Shown here: one piece after another, positions 35,896 to 47,114 of the stretch
Layout: the number at the start of each line of letters is the position of its first letter
Position numbering within the stretch: the first letter of the stretch is position 1
Assembly (NCBI GenBank): GCA_009801085.1
Contig: VNWV01000002.1
Span: 1,426,001-1,490,000, forward strand
DNA: 64,000 nucleotides
Direction of reading: 5' to 3'
Source: Lasiodiplodia sp. COLG20
Taxonomy: Eukaryota > Ascomycota > Dothideomycetes > Botryosphaeriales > Botryosphaeriaceae
Notes under the pieces: model-generated
Told to the model about the DNA's origin: nothing
Seen by the model: the letters and a program-made list of their open reading frames with translations, nothing else
The model's database searches: none
Position numbers and translations under genes: made by a program

Positions 35896-37061
35896 CTACA
35901 GCTTGGCTGCCGCCCCCCGCGCTCCCGCTATCCTGAAACCCCACCGCGGGAAATGAATGTGTACCTCGCTGCCACCGGCTTGCGTCCTACTCGCCAGCAC
36001 CATCTCTACTGGTGTCAGGCTGACCAGCGTACCCCGGTCACGGTGCTGGAACCCGCTGTCGATCGGCCACACCTCTACCTCCTGACCTTTAACCAGGCCC
36101 AACGGATCAGCCGCATCAATATGGCCGCCGCATTCCGCAAGGTTTGCGCCAGAGACGAACGAGACCGCCTGCGCACCCTTCAGCGTCACGGGCTTGGGCC
36201 CCGACGACTTGGCCGCGCGCAGCGCTCCTCGAAACCTCTCAATCCACGCGTACACCTTGGGAAACTGCCGTTCTGATATCACCGAAGCCGGCAGCGCGCC
36301 CTTCATCTCGACGAGCCAGTCGAACGGCCATATCGCTAACCCGAGCATCAGACCACGCCTAGCTGCGGACTGGTGTCCGTCGTCATCACATGGGCAGGTC
36401 GTCACGCACCTTCAATGTCTGCCAGACTGGGGCCCGATGTCTTCAAGATCCACTCCCGCCCGTCCGCCAGCAGCGTCTCCTCCAGCAGCGCAAAGGCGTC
36501 GCGAATGTACACGAGACTTTCCGGCCGCGCGCGTATCATAGCCTCCTTGGACCAACTGCGCCCCGAGAATTCCTCCCTATCCTTGGCGAACTTGGGGTCC
36601 TGGAGGGCAGGCGTGTCGGGCGGGATCAGCGTGGCGGCGCGAGCGAATACCCCGGCGTCGGTGGTCCAACGGTCCAGTAGGCGCTCAATGGCTTTGTGGT
36701 CGCTGCCCGACGCTCCAAGCGCCCCGTCGGGGAATCGCTCCTCGAGCTTACGGAGAATAAGCCGAGTGTCACAATATACGTCGCGGCCGATGGCCATGAG
36801 CGGAATACGACGGTAGGCGATTCCCAATTCGCGAAGGTCGGGACGAGGCATTGTCATCGGTTGTATCTGCGGTTGGCGTCAGCGTTCAGGGATCTTGGTA
36901 AGGCACACATCTGCTAAATTGCCCCCACTGGTGGCGGGCGGGAGCGGACGCACACATTGCGCAAATGCTATGCCGCGGAGCTGCAGATACCAGGTGATGC
37001 GGCGGGCGTAGGGTGAGAAAGGGTAGTGAAAGAGGACGATCTCGTTTGGCACCGACGCCAT
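35896..37061 (-). CDS. Glutathione S-transferase-like protein with C-terminal extension, 334 aa
   Basis: Three exons on the minus strand: 37061-36954, 36866-36410 and 36335-35896; introns 87 and 74 nt; 334 aa. The N-terminus has the thioredoxin-like GST fold (IVLFHYPFSPYARRITWYLQ, then MPRPDLRELGIAYRRIPLMA and DVYCDTRLILRKLEERFP). The SPYARR position replaces the active-site Ser/Cys region. A helical GST C-domain follows, through the short WPFDWLVEMKG segment. After it the chain continues for about 115 residues with a beta-rich sequence (GQEVEVWPIDSGFQHRDRGTL, then SEVHIHFPRWGFRI), longer than ordinary GSTs of about 220 aa. Such long fungal GST-like proteins exist; I cannot name their substrate. 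Same strand as the RfeG-like gene but 1.1 kb apart, so independent. Confidence 0.83.
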
Positions 37062-37777
37062 GACTCGTGCGAATTGAAGAGGCAGTAGATACGATGCGCG
37101 GCTCTTGGAGTTGGGCTGCGGGCCTGTTGCTAGTTAAGAAGCAATGGGGTATCGGTACTTGCTGAAGCTGCAATCACTGCCACCGGAAGCGAGCTTGGTC
37201 GACAAGCGACTCCCGGCCGCTAACCTCGGTTCCCCCACACCAGCGACATCATCGTCGCAGAGCGGACGTTTTGACATCTGCTAGTAGGGTGCGGCCGACC
37301 AATCAATTTGGGCTGCGGGAAGTGTATGCGGCCGCGCGAAGCTAATTCCCACGAAGGAGCAAGGAGCAGCCGCGGCGCTATTCTCGCGTGGGCAGTTCAG
37401 GCAAACATCCGCATGTAGATGTGAGTTTCAAAAGTATTGCATCCAACTACCTACGTAAGCAAGATACTGTTTTGCAGGAAAAGATTTCGGAACGGCTCAG
37501 TCCTTCTGCTACAGGCCGTGCTACGTGGAACGCGAAGTATTGTTTGCCACTGCATGCATGAAGATCTTCAGTGTTTGGGGTAACTGTTTGAAGACTACAT
37601 ACCACCAGATGAATATGCGACACGGTACCCCAATTTTGTCACCTTATTGCCCCGGTTTTCTCCAACGTACGGCGCGCTGAATTCCTATTGCTGGCTTCCT
37701 CCGTGGCGACCTCTCTTCGAGTAATACTCGTTCCTATGCAGGCGTCAGGACTAGGACCGGTGATCATCGTCGATCAC
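37062..37777. other. Intergenic, nothing recognised
   Basis: Promoter of the GST-like gene and 3' flank of the small membrane protein gene. No gene seen. Confidence 0.6.
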
Positions 37778-38005
37778 CTACAACTTCTTTCCCCGATCAG
37801 CGTCTGCCGCTTTGCCTTCCAAACGGTCCAACGCCTCCTCGATTAGACCGATGTGGCCTCGCAGCGTGCCCTCTAATTCGTCCATGCGAGCTTCGTGCTC
37901 CTCCAGATTGTACACGTGATGTGAACGCAAGTACAATGTCGCACCGCCGATGGCCGAGAGGTTGAGGATACCAAAAAGAGCTGCTGTGTTACGCAGAAAA
38001 GACAT
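37778..38005 (-). CDS. Small single-pass membrane protein, 75 aa
   Basis: Short intronless gene. MSFLRNTAALFGILNLSAIG plus GATLYLRS forms one hydrophobic segment after an uncleaved-looking start with one Arg, followed by a charged helix (EEHEARMDELEGTLRGHI, EALDRLEGKA) with coiled-coil character and a basic end. The size and layout suit a small mitochondrial inner-membrane or ER protein, but I do not recognise it. An in-frame upstream ATG at 38104 would add 33 residues. I chose 38005 because a TATA-like TATATATA lies between the two, about 50 bp before 38005. The neighbour on the other side is polymerase eta, divergent. Confidence 0.55.
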   Translation of the reverse strand: MSFLRNTAALFGILNLSAIGGATLYLRSHHVYNLEEHEARMDELEGTLRGHIGLIEEALDRLEGKAADADRGKKL

Positions 38006-38055
38006 GTTCAACGAAGTGATTCGCTGCGCGTAATATTGAAAAGCTGGGCTTCCAG

Positions 38056-38063
38056 ATATATAT
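38056..38063 (-). promoter_or_regulatory. TATA-like element of the small membrane protein gene
   Basis: Alternating TA run, read on the minus strand as TATATATA, 51-58 bp before the ATG at 38005. It argues for the shorter protein start, though it could be a chance simple sequence. Confidence 0.35.
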
Positions 38064-38421
38064 AGCAGCTCATGCTGTGCGACGTTGGAAGTCAATGATG
38101 ACATTGGTCCGCACTAAGATCGGCTCTCCAGAAAGCAGCATTCTCGGAGAGAGTCCAGAGCTGCAGAAAGGGTCTTGGAATTATGCAAGTAATCACAATA
38201 GCCAGCTCTAGGAACATAACCATGTAGTGGATGGAAGGCTGTCAATCAGCAAGATGCACGTTAGTGGTCGGGCCTTGACGCGTCCCGCCAATGACGCGTG
38301 CGGCGCTTCTACGCGACTTCTCTGTCGCAGCCATCACCATCACCACAACCCAGTCAGCAACGCCTCGCCATGTTCTCCTCCCGCTGAGGCGCGCCGCCTC
38401 GACGACACCTAGGCTCGCACC

Positions 38422-40590
38422 ATGTCGTCCTCGCAACCCTTCATCGACTCCTCGCCCCTTTCCACAGGCAGCAGCCGCCGCAGAAAGTCGAACTTTACCT
38501 ACCGGCACCTTTCGCAGCTCAGCGCTTTCACAACGACCTGCCCGCTGCGCGTCGTCGCGCATATCGACCTAGATGCCTTCTATGCACAATGCGAGATGGT
38601 ACGCCTGGGCGTGTCGCCGGACCAGCCGCTGGCGGTGCAGCAGTGGCAGGGCCTGATTGCCATCAACTACCCGGCGCGCACGTTCGGTCTCAGCCGCCAC
38701 GTCACGGCGGCCGAGGCGCAGAAGCTGTGTCCAGACCTCGTGTGCCAGCACGTCGCGACGTGGAAGGAGGGCGACGAGCGCTGGGCCTACCACGACGACG
38801 CGTTCAAGAACATGGCGACGCACAAGGTCAGCCTGGATCCGTACCGCATGGAGTCGCGCAAGATCCTGGCGCTGATAAAGGACGCGCTGCCGAAGGAGCT
38901 GCAGAGGGTGGAGAAGGCCAGCATCGATGAGGTCTTCATGGACCTCTCGGCGCAGGTGCATAGCGTCTTGCTGGAGAGGTATCCGGAACTGGCTGGCCCG
39001 CCGCCGTATGACGATCCGACGGAGAACTTGCCGAGGCCTCCGACGACGGCGTTGGATTGGCAGACGGATCACTTGATTGACTTGGATGCCTCGGAGACTG
39101 AGGATGACGATCCGGACTGGGATGATATCGCTATTCTGATTGGATCCGAGATTGTTCGGGATGTTCGAGCCAGGGTCTTCGAAGAACTGAAGTACACTTG
39201 TTCCGGTGGTGTCGCGCGGAACAAGATGTTAGCAAAGCTTGGATCTGGCCATAAGAAACCTAATCAGCAGACTGTTGTTCGCAACCGCGCCGTGCAGAAT
39301 TTCCTTGGTGACATGAAGTTCACGAAGATCCGCAACCTTGGCGGCAAGCTTGGCGACGAAGTGGTAGCTATGTTTAATACAGACACCGTCAAGGACCTGT
39401 TGGAGGCATCGTTGGACCAGCTTCAGAGGCTTGGTGATGGTACCGGTATCTGGCTGTATGACATTATCCGCGGAAACGACACCAGCGAAGTCAACTCCAG
39501 AATGCAAATCAAGAGCATGTTGTCAGCCAAATCGTTCCGTCCGTCAATCAACACTTTCGACCAGGGTCTCCGTTGGCTACGTATCTTTTGCGCCGACATC
39601 TTTTCCCGCTGCGTCGAAGAAGGTGTTCTTGAGAATAGGCGCCGACCCAAGACTATTAATTTGCATCACCGACAAGGACAACAGACCCGATCCAAGCAAT
39701 CGCCTATCCCCCAAGCTAAGACGTTCTCTGAAGAAATGCTCTTCGTCCTTGCCAAGGGTCTACTTGCTTCAGTCGTCGTCGATGGGCGCGCATGGCCATG
39801 TTCAAACCTATCTTTGAGTGTAGGAGGGTTTGAAGATGGTATTACTGGCAACAAGGGAATCAGTGGCTTCCTCGTTCGCGGAGAAGAGGCTAAGGCTATG
39901 TTTGCCAGCGAAAGAGATGCCTCGTCAAGCAAGAATGACAGGGCTGATCTACCACCGCCCCAAAAGAGGCGCCGAGTTGACGAAGGCGGTATCCAGAGGT
40001 TTTTTGGTCCACGCCAAACCAGTCGTGACGATTCCGGGAACGAGCACAGTCCATCCATGAGCAGAGAAAACAGCAGGGCTGCGTCTGAGCACACCGAGCA
40101 TGAAGTTCCACTGGACCCCCTAGATGACGGACACCATGGTCACTTCCCTGCTGGCGTTGAAGATCCCGAACAGACCTGGGACGAAGTTGACCCATCGGAA
40201 ATACCACCTCCCTCTGCTCAACCGCCACCTGAGAGCCATTTCCACCACACGGATTTTTCCCCTACAAGCACGGAACCAGTCACTGCTCACAACGTTGCTG
40301 CCCAACCTTCGCGTCAAACCACACTAGATACGTTCGTCTGCGAGCGCTGCTCTGCCCGTGTCCCCGTCTCTCAGCAGGGGGAGCACTCGGACTACCATGT
40401 GGCAAAGGACCTTGCAGAACAGCTTCAGGCTGAGGACCGCACTGCTTCTACCGCACGTCCACCCGCGCCACCCTCGTCCACAACACCCAAGCCGCGTGGG
40501 CGGGGAAGGCCAGCCGGCTCCGGCTCGTCGGGAAAGTCGGTCAAGGGGCCAGAGAAGGGGCAGATGAAGCTGGCGTTCGGCAAGGGTTGA
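38422..40590 (+). CDS. rad30: DNA polymerase eta (Y family, Rad30)
   Basis: Translesion polymerase that copies past UV photoproducts at stalled forks; nuclear. Intronless, 722 aa, ATG at 38422. Catalytic residues are visible: Asp49 and Asp51 in HIDLDAFYAQCE, and Ser-Ile-Asp169-Glu170 in the SIDE motif. Family-specific NYPARTFGLSRH follows the palm start. The little-finger part ends near residue 490. The C-terminal regulatory part is disordered and has QRFFGP near residue 530, a PIP-box-like motif at 632-639 (Q-T-T-L-D-T-F-V) directly followed by a UBZ finger (Cys640, Cys643, His655, His659), and a basic tail with QMKLAF at the end. These would bind PCNA and ubiquitinated PCNA. A long acidic insert lies between palm and thumb (DLDASETEDDDPDWDD). 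Confidence 0.95.
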   Translation: MSSSQPFIDSSPLSTGSSRRRKSNFTYRHLSQLSAFTTTCPLRVVAHIDLDAFYAQCEMVRLGVSPDQPLAVQQWQGLIAINYPARTFGLSRHVTAAEAQKLCPDLVCQHVATWKEGDERWAYHDDAFKNMATHKVSLDPYRMESRKILALIKDALPKELQRVEKASIDEVFMDLSAQVHSVLLERYPELAGPPPYDDPTENLPRPPTTALDWQTDHLIDLDASETEDDDPDWDDIAILIGSEIVRDVRARVFEELKYTCSGGVARNKMLAKLGSGHKKPNQQTVVRNRAVQNFLGDMKFTKIRNLGGKLGDEVVAMFNTDTVKDLLEASLDQLQRLGDGTGIWLYDIIRGNDTSEVNSRMQIKSMLSAKSFRPSINTFDQGLRWLRIFCADIFSRCVEEGVLENRRRPKTINLHHRQGQQTRSKQSPIPQAKTFSEEMLFVLAKGLLASVVVDGRAWPCSNLSLSVGGFEDGITGNKGISGFLVRGEEAKAMFASERDASSSKNDRADLPPPQKRRRVDEGGIQRFFGPRQTSRDDSGNEHSPSMSRENSRAASEHTEHEVPLDPLDDGHHGHFPAGVEDPEQTWDEVDPSEIPPPSAQPPPESHFHHTDFSPTSTEPVTAHNVAAQPSRQTTLDTFVCERCSARVPVSQQGEHSDYHVAKDLAEQLQAEDRTASTARPPAPPSSTTPKPRGRGRPAGSGSSGKSVKGPEKGQMKLAFGKG

Positions 40591-43500
40591 GAAGGTGGAC
40601 CGGCCGTCGTTCAGATGGCCAATGCTACGACAATCATTGTCAATCTCCACTCTCGTACCTGCATCTATCGGTGGAGACACGCAGGATGAATTGGGTTCCC
40701 ACACCTCTGGTCCCGGGACGGGGTGGTATCGAATGAGGGTCTGGAACAGCCTCCATGGCGCACTGTTTCCAACAGTGGGTTCCCCCGCTATGACCCCTCG
40801 CCGGGGAATTGGCAAAATCATTCCGTACCTGGGAGCAACAGGTACGCCCCTCAATTGGTGACGACATCTATCCCAAACGGGAGGAGATTGGGCTTCAATG
40901 TTGTTCGCGCTTGCTGTTGGGGGCCACGCGAGACTACTGCATTGCGGACCTTGGTTCACGCGCGGCTGGCTGGATGGCTGCATGAATGGCTGGGGGTGAG
41001 GCAGCACTGCGCGCGGGAGCGGGAGCGTGAATACGCTACTGCAGGCCTTAGCAGAAGTTTGAGCGCCGCGACTCTACAAGGAAGAGGCGAGTGCCCCTTG
41101 CAGGATGGTGGCGCATTTGAGGCCAGCCAGAGAAGGTGCTATGTCGGGGGGATGCGGGTGGCGACCATCACGAAGTGCGCTTGTTCAGGTGGATTGAGGC
41201 GTGGCGCAGATAGCTCAAAAAGCCTAAAAAGTTTGCTCAGTGGCACGCGATATGACGAACGGTTGGGAGGGGATCGGCAGCGCGATTGGACCGTTGCTTC
41301 TGTCATCTTCTGCAGGGCCGTGCAAAAAGGTTGCTGTCAACCCAATCTCCCATTGCTTTTTTTCTCGTCCTTTTCTCAGATCGACACGAGGTCCCGGTCG
41401 ATGGGTCGAGCCGCCCTCCGGATCAGCACAGAGCCGTTGGTTGGGATCTTGATCTGAACTGCCTTTTTGGGGCAGTCGTTTTCGGCCCCCGTTCGCTTAG
41501 CCTAGGTACTGCTTTTGCTTGCTTCTTCTCGGTCCCGCTGCCTCGGCTCCCTTTACGTTGGGCTGACTGTCGTCATACCTTTTTGCTTTTTCTGTGAACT
41601 GACGTAACCTCAGCGCTTGGGCTGTCGTTGTCTGTCTGCAATAGGTTACGGACGCGTTTGGGCTCTGCTTTTCTCTGAGCGACTTGAGCAGATGTCGCGC
41701 GGTCTAGAACTCGTTCGATTTCCCGTCGGCGTGTGGGGTCTGCTCTTCCCCCCTTCCCTTTTCGGCAACCCCGGCTTTTTTCGTCCCTCTCCCTCCCGTC
41801 TCCCCACGGCCACGAGCTAATCATGCAGTGCATTAGCTCCAAATCAAACACGACGACGCTTCTCTCTCACACACCCCCGTTTTCACCCTTTCTCCCGGGT
41901 TCGCCCGTAGAAATCTGACCATTCCCTTCGTCCCGAAGGTCGGCTGAGCTTAATGCGTCCGTGTCTCCCGTCTTTCCGCTCCGCCAGGGACATGGGGTGA
42001 ACCCGTAGATGAAAGTGCACGCGCACTCCCGCCTGATTACTGCCCGCCTGATAATGAGGACCGGGAGTGCGTTCACCCGGGCCTCTCGAGTGATGACGGA
42101 CTATTGCTCTTTGCGTTACGATGCCGCGTAACATTGCTTTCCCCCCCTCTCGTACGTACGTACGTATGCCCTCGGGGGGGCCACGCTACTGCGAAACGTC
42201 TAGGAAGAAGCCTTCCTCACAGGCGCTTACTACCCAGGCAACACTGCAGAACTAGCTCGTTGGACAGAAGACGACTTAAACCTCACACCTCCACCCTCCC
42301 AGCTGAACACACACCCGCGGTTAGCGCTCACGCCTGCCGATCCTGCCACGCGCGAGCGTTTTGGACAGGGAAAAAGATAATGCGGGATGGAGGATCCCGT
42401 CGCGGGTTGAGTGGGGAGAATAATAATGGGGTGATAATAATTCGTTTTCCCTTCCCGATACATGCCTTGGCTCAGGCACGCGCCGCCAGGGTCGGAAAGA
42501 GTCCCTTGTCACTGCCAGTTGGCGATCACGTACGGTCTGGATCGTTTGTTGTTGTTTTTCTTTTTCTTTTCTTTTTTTCTTTTTCCTTTTCGACGGCACG
42601 GCATGGATAGAACGGCCTCTACGTCGTTGTGCAGCGCTGATCCCTCGTGTCAAACTTGCTCGGAGTCGGAGTCGACAGGGTATACACCAGCCACGTGTGG
42701 CGCAGGGACGGGAAGACGTCATACGCTCCGGGGTGTGTTTGGGGTCTGGGGTGGAAGGAAAGGCCTCGGAAGGCTTACCACGATGGGCTGGATTACAGAG
42801 CGTAAGAATGAGCTAAGAAGTATGCCAGTGTTATGGTTGAAGGGGTGTCCATTCTCAATTCTGCTTGTTTGTAGAGACGTGGAGAACTGAGTATGTCCGG
42901 TGCTGACATGCGTGTACAACACGTGTTTGTGGCACATATGTTTCTCAAACCACGTCTATTTCGTGCAATCTTGAACTAAGTTCTCACAATTAACTTCGTC
43001 AGAAGACAGAGTTGAAATACTTCAAAGTGAAATCTATTTTTAATCACGTATAAATATAGGTGCAAAGGGGGCCCGAGGGAAAGATGATGCACTTCATCAT
43101 CACCCACTCATGGTGCTTTGAGAATTACTGGGCGCTGAGCGTGGCGTCAAATTGTTAAAGCACAAGGAGGTAGTCGCATCCTCGTAAATCATTTTGTACA
43201 GAGCTTTGCGGCTCGAAGCTTCCGAGAAATCTGCAGTCAAAAGCTATGATCGAACGTGTTGAAGAACTTATAAGTGCTGCCCACGGTCCTGCTCCGAGCA
43301 TATTCATTCAATGTATCACACCTGACAGAAAGCTCGGACACGAGTCACGTAGCGCTACGGTTGTTGTCCTGTAGTGTGTTGGGTTTTAACCACGTGGAGG
43401 ATGGGAAAGGCAATGATTGATATATAAGCAGGATAGTTGTTGAGATATTCGAGATATCTCCCCAAGAGATGAGTATGCAAGAGCAATATTCCACTTGAGA

Positions 43501-45257
43501 CACCACACTGTCCTAGAGCTTTGCGGAGGATAATTACCCTCAGCATAGATGCTCAGGTTCCCAGATTATGACGCAGATTGAATGTCACACAGTCTGTGTT
43601 CCGCAGCAAAATTTCTTGCTAATATGTAGGAAAATTAGAGAAAGGAGTTGATGATAGCCAAGAGATGCTGATTCGCAGCATTGTCTAACAACCCTCACCA
43701 CTTTCGTGTCTGTTTCATTCTCCACAAGATCCATTTGACGGCCGCGCATTGGGGGCAGAGCGTCCCACCAAGCCAAATGTTATACGAGTTGAATTGGGCA
43801 TGAAGATACCGAAGGCCACAGTGTCTTCTGTCAGGATGTGCGGCTCCTAGTTTTAAGACTATTACCGGAACTCAAAACAGTGTGACATGTCTCGACTGAT
43901 TGCCATGTGCAGCTCAAACAAAGTGTATGATGTGCTTTGCTCGTGTGGATGGGTATATGGTCTCCACCTCTCATCAACTTCGAGTGATAATGAGCAACAT
44001 CCCCATTATTTGATGGAGACAGGAAAGCCTGCGAAGTCTTTAAAAAGCCGCAAAATATGAAATAGCACCATCTGCAAACCACGGCGGGGCAGTTTGGAAT
44101 TCATGGCGCCGCAAAAGCAGTGAATAGGAACATCTCTTGGGTTCTTGTTGCTGCCACATAGTAGCTTCCGCAACGACACTGGACTCTCACGAACGCAGCA
44201 TCGCCCCGCCCTTTTAACCTATCAACAAACCAGCGGCACCAGAACTCCCACTCAGTCACATGCCGCAGGCGCATGGCCCGTCACGAGCCGTCCTGGAGAA
44301 TGACCCCGCAAGTGACGCCATATGGCTAGTGTATCGCACCAGCGCCCTCCGCAATGACGCGCGAGGGCGGTCAAATGACGCCGGCGCCGCCTCTCCTCCT
44401 GCTGCCGAAGCTCGTGCCCCTCTGTGCCGCTCTTCGTTTTTAAGTCAGACCGATCGTGGGGGTTCTTTGGTTTGTAACTGCGGTGCTGATGCCTGCTTGG
44501 GGAAGACGTGTTCATCAGGAAACTGCCAAAGAGCAGTAACCAATGGAGCTAATATCGCGACTGCGGGTAGCGGCCTCTCGTGTTGGTGTCAGTGAAAGGT
44601 GGTGGATCTCCGTAACTGAAAGGTGGAGGGAGCCAGCATTTTTATGCTATGAAGAACTCCATCAAGTGTACATCATGATGAGATGCGGAACCTTCCGCAT
44701 GGTGTTAGACCAGACACTATGTAGAGGAGGATAGCCGGAGAGTGTACCAAATAACTGAACCCTGCAAGGAAAAGTAAATGGACCAAGACGTGCCATCCAG
44801 TTGGGTCCATGGGACGATTTGGCAAAGAGCCGGGAGAGACATCTTTCGCCTGAGCTTATAAACTACCAACATTGCATGTGAGTCACCAGGTCTGTGAACA
44901 CGAGCGAACAGGTGAACAGTGCCTCCGTCATGGGCCTGGTCAGCAGAAGTTGCTCTGAGAAGGTACTGAGCTGGTGTCCTTTGTGGAATTGAACCAACCG
45001 GTTGAGTACGAAAACCGATAGTCACTGATCCGATATCCAGTCCGTAAAGTAATAGAATAGGTGGCACAAAATTGTCAGGAATAAAGTCTCAATTCCCTCT
45101 CTTGTCTACGTGTCTATCGTAGCAATCAATCGGTATAAAACCGCTAGTGATATCCAATCAACCAAAATTTTCCAACGCCAAACAAACATGTCAGCTGCTC
45201 ATTCTTGAGACAGCACTAAACCAGAGTTCCGTTTGTCATGCCCCTACGAAGCATGAT
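40591..45257. other. 4.7-kb gene-poor region
   Basis: No gene recognised. 40.6-42.7 kb is GC- and pyrimidine-rich with a (CGTA)4 run at 42151-42166 and a long T-rich tract at 42547-42590. 42.9-44.2 kb is more AT-rich. Open frames are short and lack domains. The right end is the 3' flank of the nitroreductase gene. Confidence 0.5.
42547..42590. repeat. T-rich pyrimidine tract
   Basis: About 44 bases of almost only T and C. Simple sequence of no clear function. Confidence 0.75.
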
Positions 45258-46123
45258 TTACGCGCCGTGGAAGAAGACGCGCTCGTTGAGCGGCTTCTGG
45301 TCCTTGGGGCCGGCCTCGCCGGCGCGGCCGCCGAAGACGAGCTGGGCGCGCAGCTGCCACTCCTGGGGCACCTTCCACTCGTCCTGGACCTTCTGGTCGA
45401 CGACCGGGTTGTAGTGCTGCAGGTTGGCGCCGAAGCCCTCGGCCTCGAGGCCGGTCCACAGCGCGAACTGGTGCATGGCCGACGTGTGCTCCGACCAGAC
45501 GGGGAAGTGGGCCGCGTACAGGGCGAACTTGCTCTGGAGGTCCTTGACCGGGGCGGGGTCCTCGAAGAAGAGGATCTGTGAGGGGAATTGTTAGCAATTG
45601 GACTAGATACGAGCAGCATGGTGATGATGGTGGGGGAAGGGGGTTCACGTACGGTGCCGTAGGCAGCGCGGAAGCCGTTCAGCTTGGCCTCGGTGGCGGG
45701 GAAGGCCTCGGCGGGGACCTGGGGCTTGAGGACGTCCTTGGTGATGTCCCAGAACTTCTCGTGCTCGCCCTTGAGCAGGACGACGAGGCGGGCGCTCTGG
45801 CTGTTGAAGGACGAGGGGACGGACAGGACAACGTCGTTGACGATCTCCTTGATGCGCTCGTCGGAGACGGGAGAGGTGTTGTTGAGCTGGTAGTAGGTGC
45901 GACGCTCCTTGACGGCGTCGAGGAAGGGCTTGGTGGAGGCCATTGTGGTGGAGGTTGTGAAGGCGCGGAAGGCGTTGGTAGTAGAAGAGGTTGCTGAGGC
46001 TGGAGTCAGTGGTTTGGAGAATAGCAGTGAGGTGGCGGCGGGCGCGGCGCTTTTGTAGGAGAGCGTGGGAGACAAGCGGGTAAGGATTGGTAAGGATTTC
46101 TTAAGCAGGTGTGGGGCAGCCAT
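45258..46123 (-). CDS. Nitroreductase-family protein (Frm2/Hbn1-like), possible mitochondrial leader
   Basis: FMN-dependent nitroreductase-like oxidoreductase of the fungal Frm2/Hbn1 group, linked in yeast to oxidative stress and fatty-acid signalling. Two exons: 46123-45653 and 45575-45258; intron 77 nt; 262 aa. The domain starts at about residue 61 (MASTKPFLDAVKERRTYYQL) and has the family segments SVPSSFNSQSARLVVLL, KFWDITKDVLK, then ILFFEDPAPV, TSAMHQFALWTGLEAEG and NLQHYNPVVD. The first 60 residues are Ser/Thr/Ala-rich, with scattered Lys and Arg and few acidic residues, like a mitochondrial presequence. The internal ATG at 45943 exactly matches the usual family start. Both starts could be used to give mitochondrial and cytosolic forms; that is inference. 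Confidence 0.9.
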
Positions 46124-47010
46124 GTTTGAGGAGGGTGTCTGTACAGAAGATGGCGTGGAGATATGCTCCGAGAAGAGCGGCGACCAGACCGAAAAGAAAT
46201 GCCGTGAAGCGCATGGAAGCTGTGACGGAGCGGATTCAGACTTTCGGAGCCAGGATGACGGCGGCCTTACTCGAGACCGGTGGGCTCGACCAGTTAACCA
46301 ATTGCACGCGGCTGTATGAGCTCACGCCTCATGGGCCGAGCCGGCGCAGCTTCGTTAGGATTCGCCATAGCTTAGCTGACGTCGTATCGGAGTTGCGTGA
46401 CGGAGGGACTCGATGGAGGGGCAGCTCGATAAATCCGAAGGCCTCTCCGATCAAGCTTTGGCCTCCCGCTCTGGCGCCCCGCGGAATTGCCCCGCCGCCA
46501 AGGACCCTGCGCACGAGAACGCAGGTACGCCACCAATGAGCTGCTTACCAAAACTCAACACCAACTCAAGCCGTCTCGCGCCCAAACACTTCCGAGCAGC
46601 TGCCGCATTCGTAAGCATCTCATCTTGTGAGCTCGTCGTTGTATGGTGCCATTCGGAGAACGGATGCTGCTCCTTCCGGTGCTGAGAAATGCGCGACGCC
46701 TGACCGCTTCCTACCCTAGCCTTTTCTTCTGTAATACGACGACTCGACTCGGCCGAGAACGGAAGTAATTGTGCGTTCTGCTGTTAGCCTCTCCTGTATA
46801 AAGCCTCCGTCTCCTTTATAGCAGGTTCAGAATGCCAGCTTCGAACTTCTTCTGCAGATGTACTCCCCTTTTGAGTGTACGGAAGATTCGGCGCGATCAG
46901 TAGCCACGATGAAGAAGGTCGCCTGTATGCTTGTCGAAGATGATATCCAAGGTGTCGACCCGGTCCCAAACAGGGGGAATCCGACTTCTTTATGTTCACT
47001 GCAGCCCGGC

Positions 47011-47114
47011 ATGTGGCCACGGAAGTTCGGACATTCGCTGGCAACGAAATACTCGTTTAACGCGGGTTCACAGGATCTCGTTGCCAGCGAATGTCCGAGC
47101 TTCCCTGTCCACAA
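47011..47114. repeat. Inverted repeat with 30-bp near-perfect arms
   Basis: Left arm 47021-47050 and right arm 47075-47104 match in 28 of 30 positions as inverted copies, with a 24-nt spacer. The core ACATTCGCTGGCAACGA is identical. Similarity extends about 10 bp outward on each side (7 of 10). The two core differences are C/T-type transitions. A transcript would fold into a long hairpin. No flanking target duplication was seen. Confidence 0.85.

Noticed and set aside
42151..42166. (CGTA)4 as a protein-binding palindrome
   Set aside because: Short tetranucleotide repeat in a gene-poor stretch; no neighbouring gene start makes a regulatory reading useful.
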